A stretch of DNA of 64,000 bases from Acidimicrobiales bacterium (GTDB lineage: Bacteria > Actinomycetota > Acidimicrobiia > Acidimicrobiales > Palsa-688). Every line of letters begins with the position of its first letter. Within the stretch, counting starts at the first letter, position 1. Positions 63,383-64,000 of this stretch are shown piece after piece. Both the position numbers and the translations under genes were made by a program. Location: NCBI GenBank assembly GCA_035533095.1, contig DATLUM010000071.1, positions 62,001 to 126,000 of the forward strand. The letters are read 5' to 3'. The notes beneath the pieces are model-generated. The model made no database searches, had not been told where the DNA came from, and saw only the letters and a list, made by a program, of their open reading frames with translations.

Positions 63383-64000
63383 ATGACAGAAACGGGCACC
63401 ATTCCGCGCCGGAGGAGGCGAGCTCGCCGGGGCTTCGTAGGAGCGGTGGCCTGCCTTGCTGTTGCCGGCATGCTGACCGCCTGCAGCAGTAGGTTGTCGC
63501 CGCGCGCCCTTCTCGTCGGGACCTTCCACGGGGTCAAGGGGCAGTACTCCACCATCCAGGCCGCGGTGGATGCCGCCAAGCGGGGTGACTACATCCTGAT
63601 CGCCCCGGGCGACTACCACGAACAGGACGACCTGGCCCACCCGCCCAGCGCGGCCCAAGCGGCCCTCGGCGAATACGGCGGCGTCCTGGTGCGAACGCCG
63701 GACATCTGGATCCGCGGCATGGACCGGTCCTCGGTCATCGTCGACGGGACCAAGTCCGGCGCCCCGGTGCCGTGCGACCCGCAGGCTCAGTGGCAGGAGC
63801 TCGGGCCGGCGGCACCGGGGGGCAAGCACTACGGGACCAACGGCATCGTCGCCTATCAGGCCGACAACGTGTGGATCCAGAACCTGACCGTCTGCAACTA
63901 CCTCAGCGGGACCGGCTCGTCGGGCAACGAGATCTGGTGGAACGGCGGGTCGGGTATCGGCAAGATCGGCATGAACGGCTACTGGGGGAATTACCTGACA
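63383..64000 (+). CDS. Secreted lipoprotein with right-handed beta-helix, cut by window end
   Basis: 206 codons are visible before the edge. The N-terminus has an arginine-rich start ([14 protein letters not shown]), a hydrophobic stretch VACLAVAGMLTAC and a lipobox LTAC (Cys 33), so it should be a lipoprotein. The mature part has STIQAAVDAAKRGDYILIAP, GDYHE, VRTPDIWIRGMDRSSVIVDG and NVWIQNLTVCNY, the pattern of parallel beta-helix proteins of the pectate-lyase-like group. A GGGGGGTGG site precedes ATG 63383. Function is unknown; the remaining repeats lie beyond the window. Confidence 0.75.
   Translation, partial: MTETGTIPRRRRRARRGFVGAVACLAVAGMLTACSSRLSPRALLVGTFHGVKGQYSTIQAAVDAAKRGDYILIAPGDYHEQDDLAHPPSAAQAALGEYGGVLVRTPDIWIRGMDRSSVIVDGTKSGAPVPCDPQAQWQELGPAAPGGKHYGTNGIVAYQADNVWIQNLTVCNYLSGTGSSGNEIWWNGGSGIGKIGMNGYWGNYLT

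Overview
The window is GC-rich bacterial DNA, most likely from an uncultured member of the actinobacterial class Acidimicrobiia. Four things support this: actinobacterial markers (NucS mismatch endonuclease, a BldC-like DNA-binding protein, F420-type luciferase-like oxidoreductases, a mycothiol-dependent-isomerase-like pseudogene); a single-chain glycyl-tRNA synthetase; many GTG/TTG starts with 4-nt GTGA/TTGA overlaps; and core gene order typical of Actinobacteria. The placement is inference; no 16S gene is present.

Positions 1-12546 and 24383-40270 are two blocks of core genes. The first holds a phosphotransferase fragment, a thioredoxin-TPR protein, a FolP2-like dihydropteroate synthase homologue, holA, a TSUP permease, rpsT, a serine-acetyltransferase-like protein, a cytidylate-kinase-like protein, lepA, an aldo/keto reductase, then hrcA-dnaJ-rsmE-hemW behind a CIRCE operator. 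The second holds HIT-phoH-ybeY-corC-era, a dinG-type helicase, an LLM oxidoreductase, uppS-recO-glyS-ppdK-dnaG-rpoD and tRNA-Asn. Between them (12581-23716) sits a Tad/Flp pilus island. Its forward operon encodes the ATPase, TadB, TadC, a small pilin-like protein and three TadE/TadG-like proteins; nucS, a TadZ/CpaE-like ATPase and a CpaB-like SAF protein follow. Divergent from the pilus operon is a three-gene operon: a transmembrane pseudokinase lacking the catalytic residues, a membrane-anchored LysM protein, and a secreted Pro/Thr-rich protein. This divergon is the best candidate for an undescribed system.

Positions 40261-47214 carry a HTH protein whose end overlaps tRNA-Asn, and a 2081-residue protein with Ser/Thr kinase, AAA ATPase, TPR, GAF, two PAS, GGDEF and EAL domains. 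It joins kinase and cyclic-di-GMP signalling in one chain.

Positions 47450-64000 are accessory. They contain a complete IS630-family element with TA duplication, an ECF41 sigma factor divergent from an AhpD-like gene with a matching promoter for each, a hydrolase, a decayed maleylpyruvate-isomerase-like gene, methyltransferases, a diiron protein divergent from a TetR regulator, small conserved proteins, an SRPBCC-acyl-AMP-ligase fusion with an acyltransferase, an LLM oxidoreductase, a response regulator, an SRPBCC/TetR pair with a 26-bp palindromic operator, and the start of a beta-helix lipoprotein cut by the window edge.
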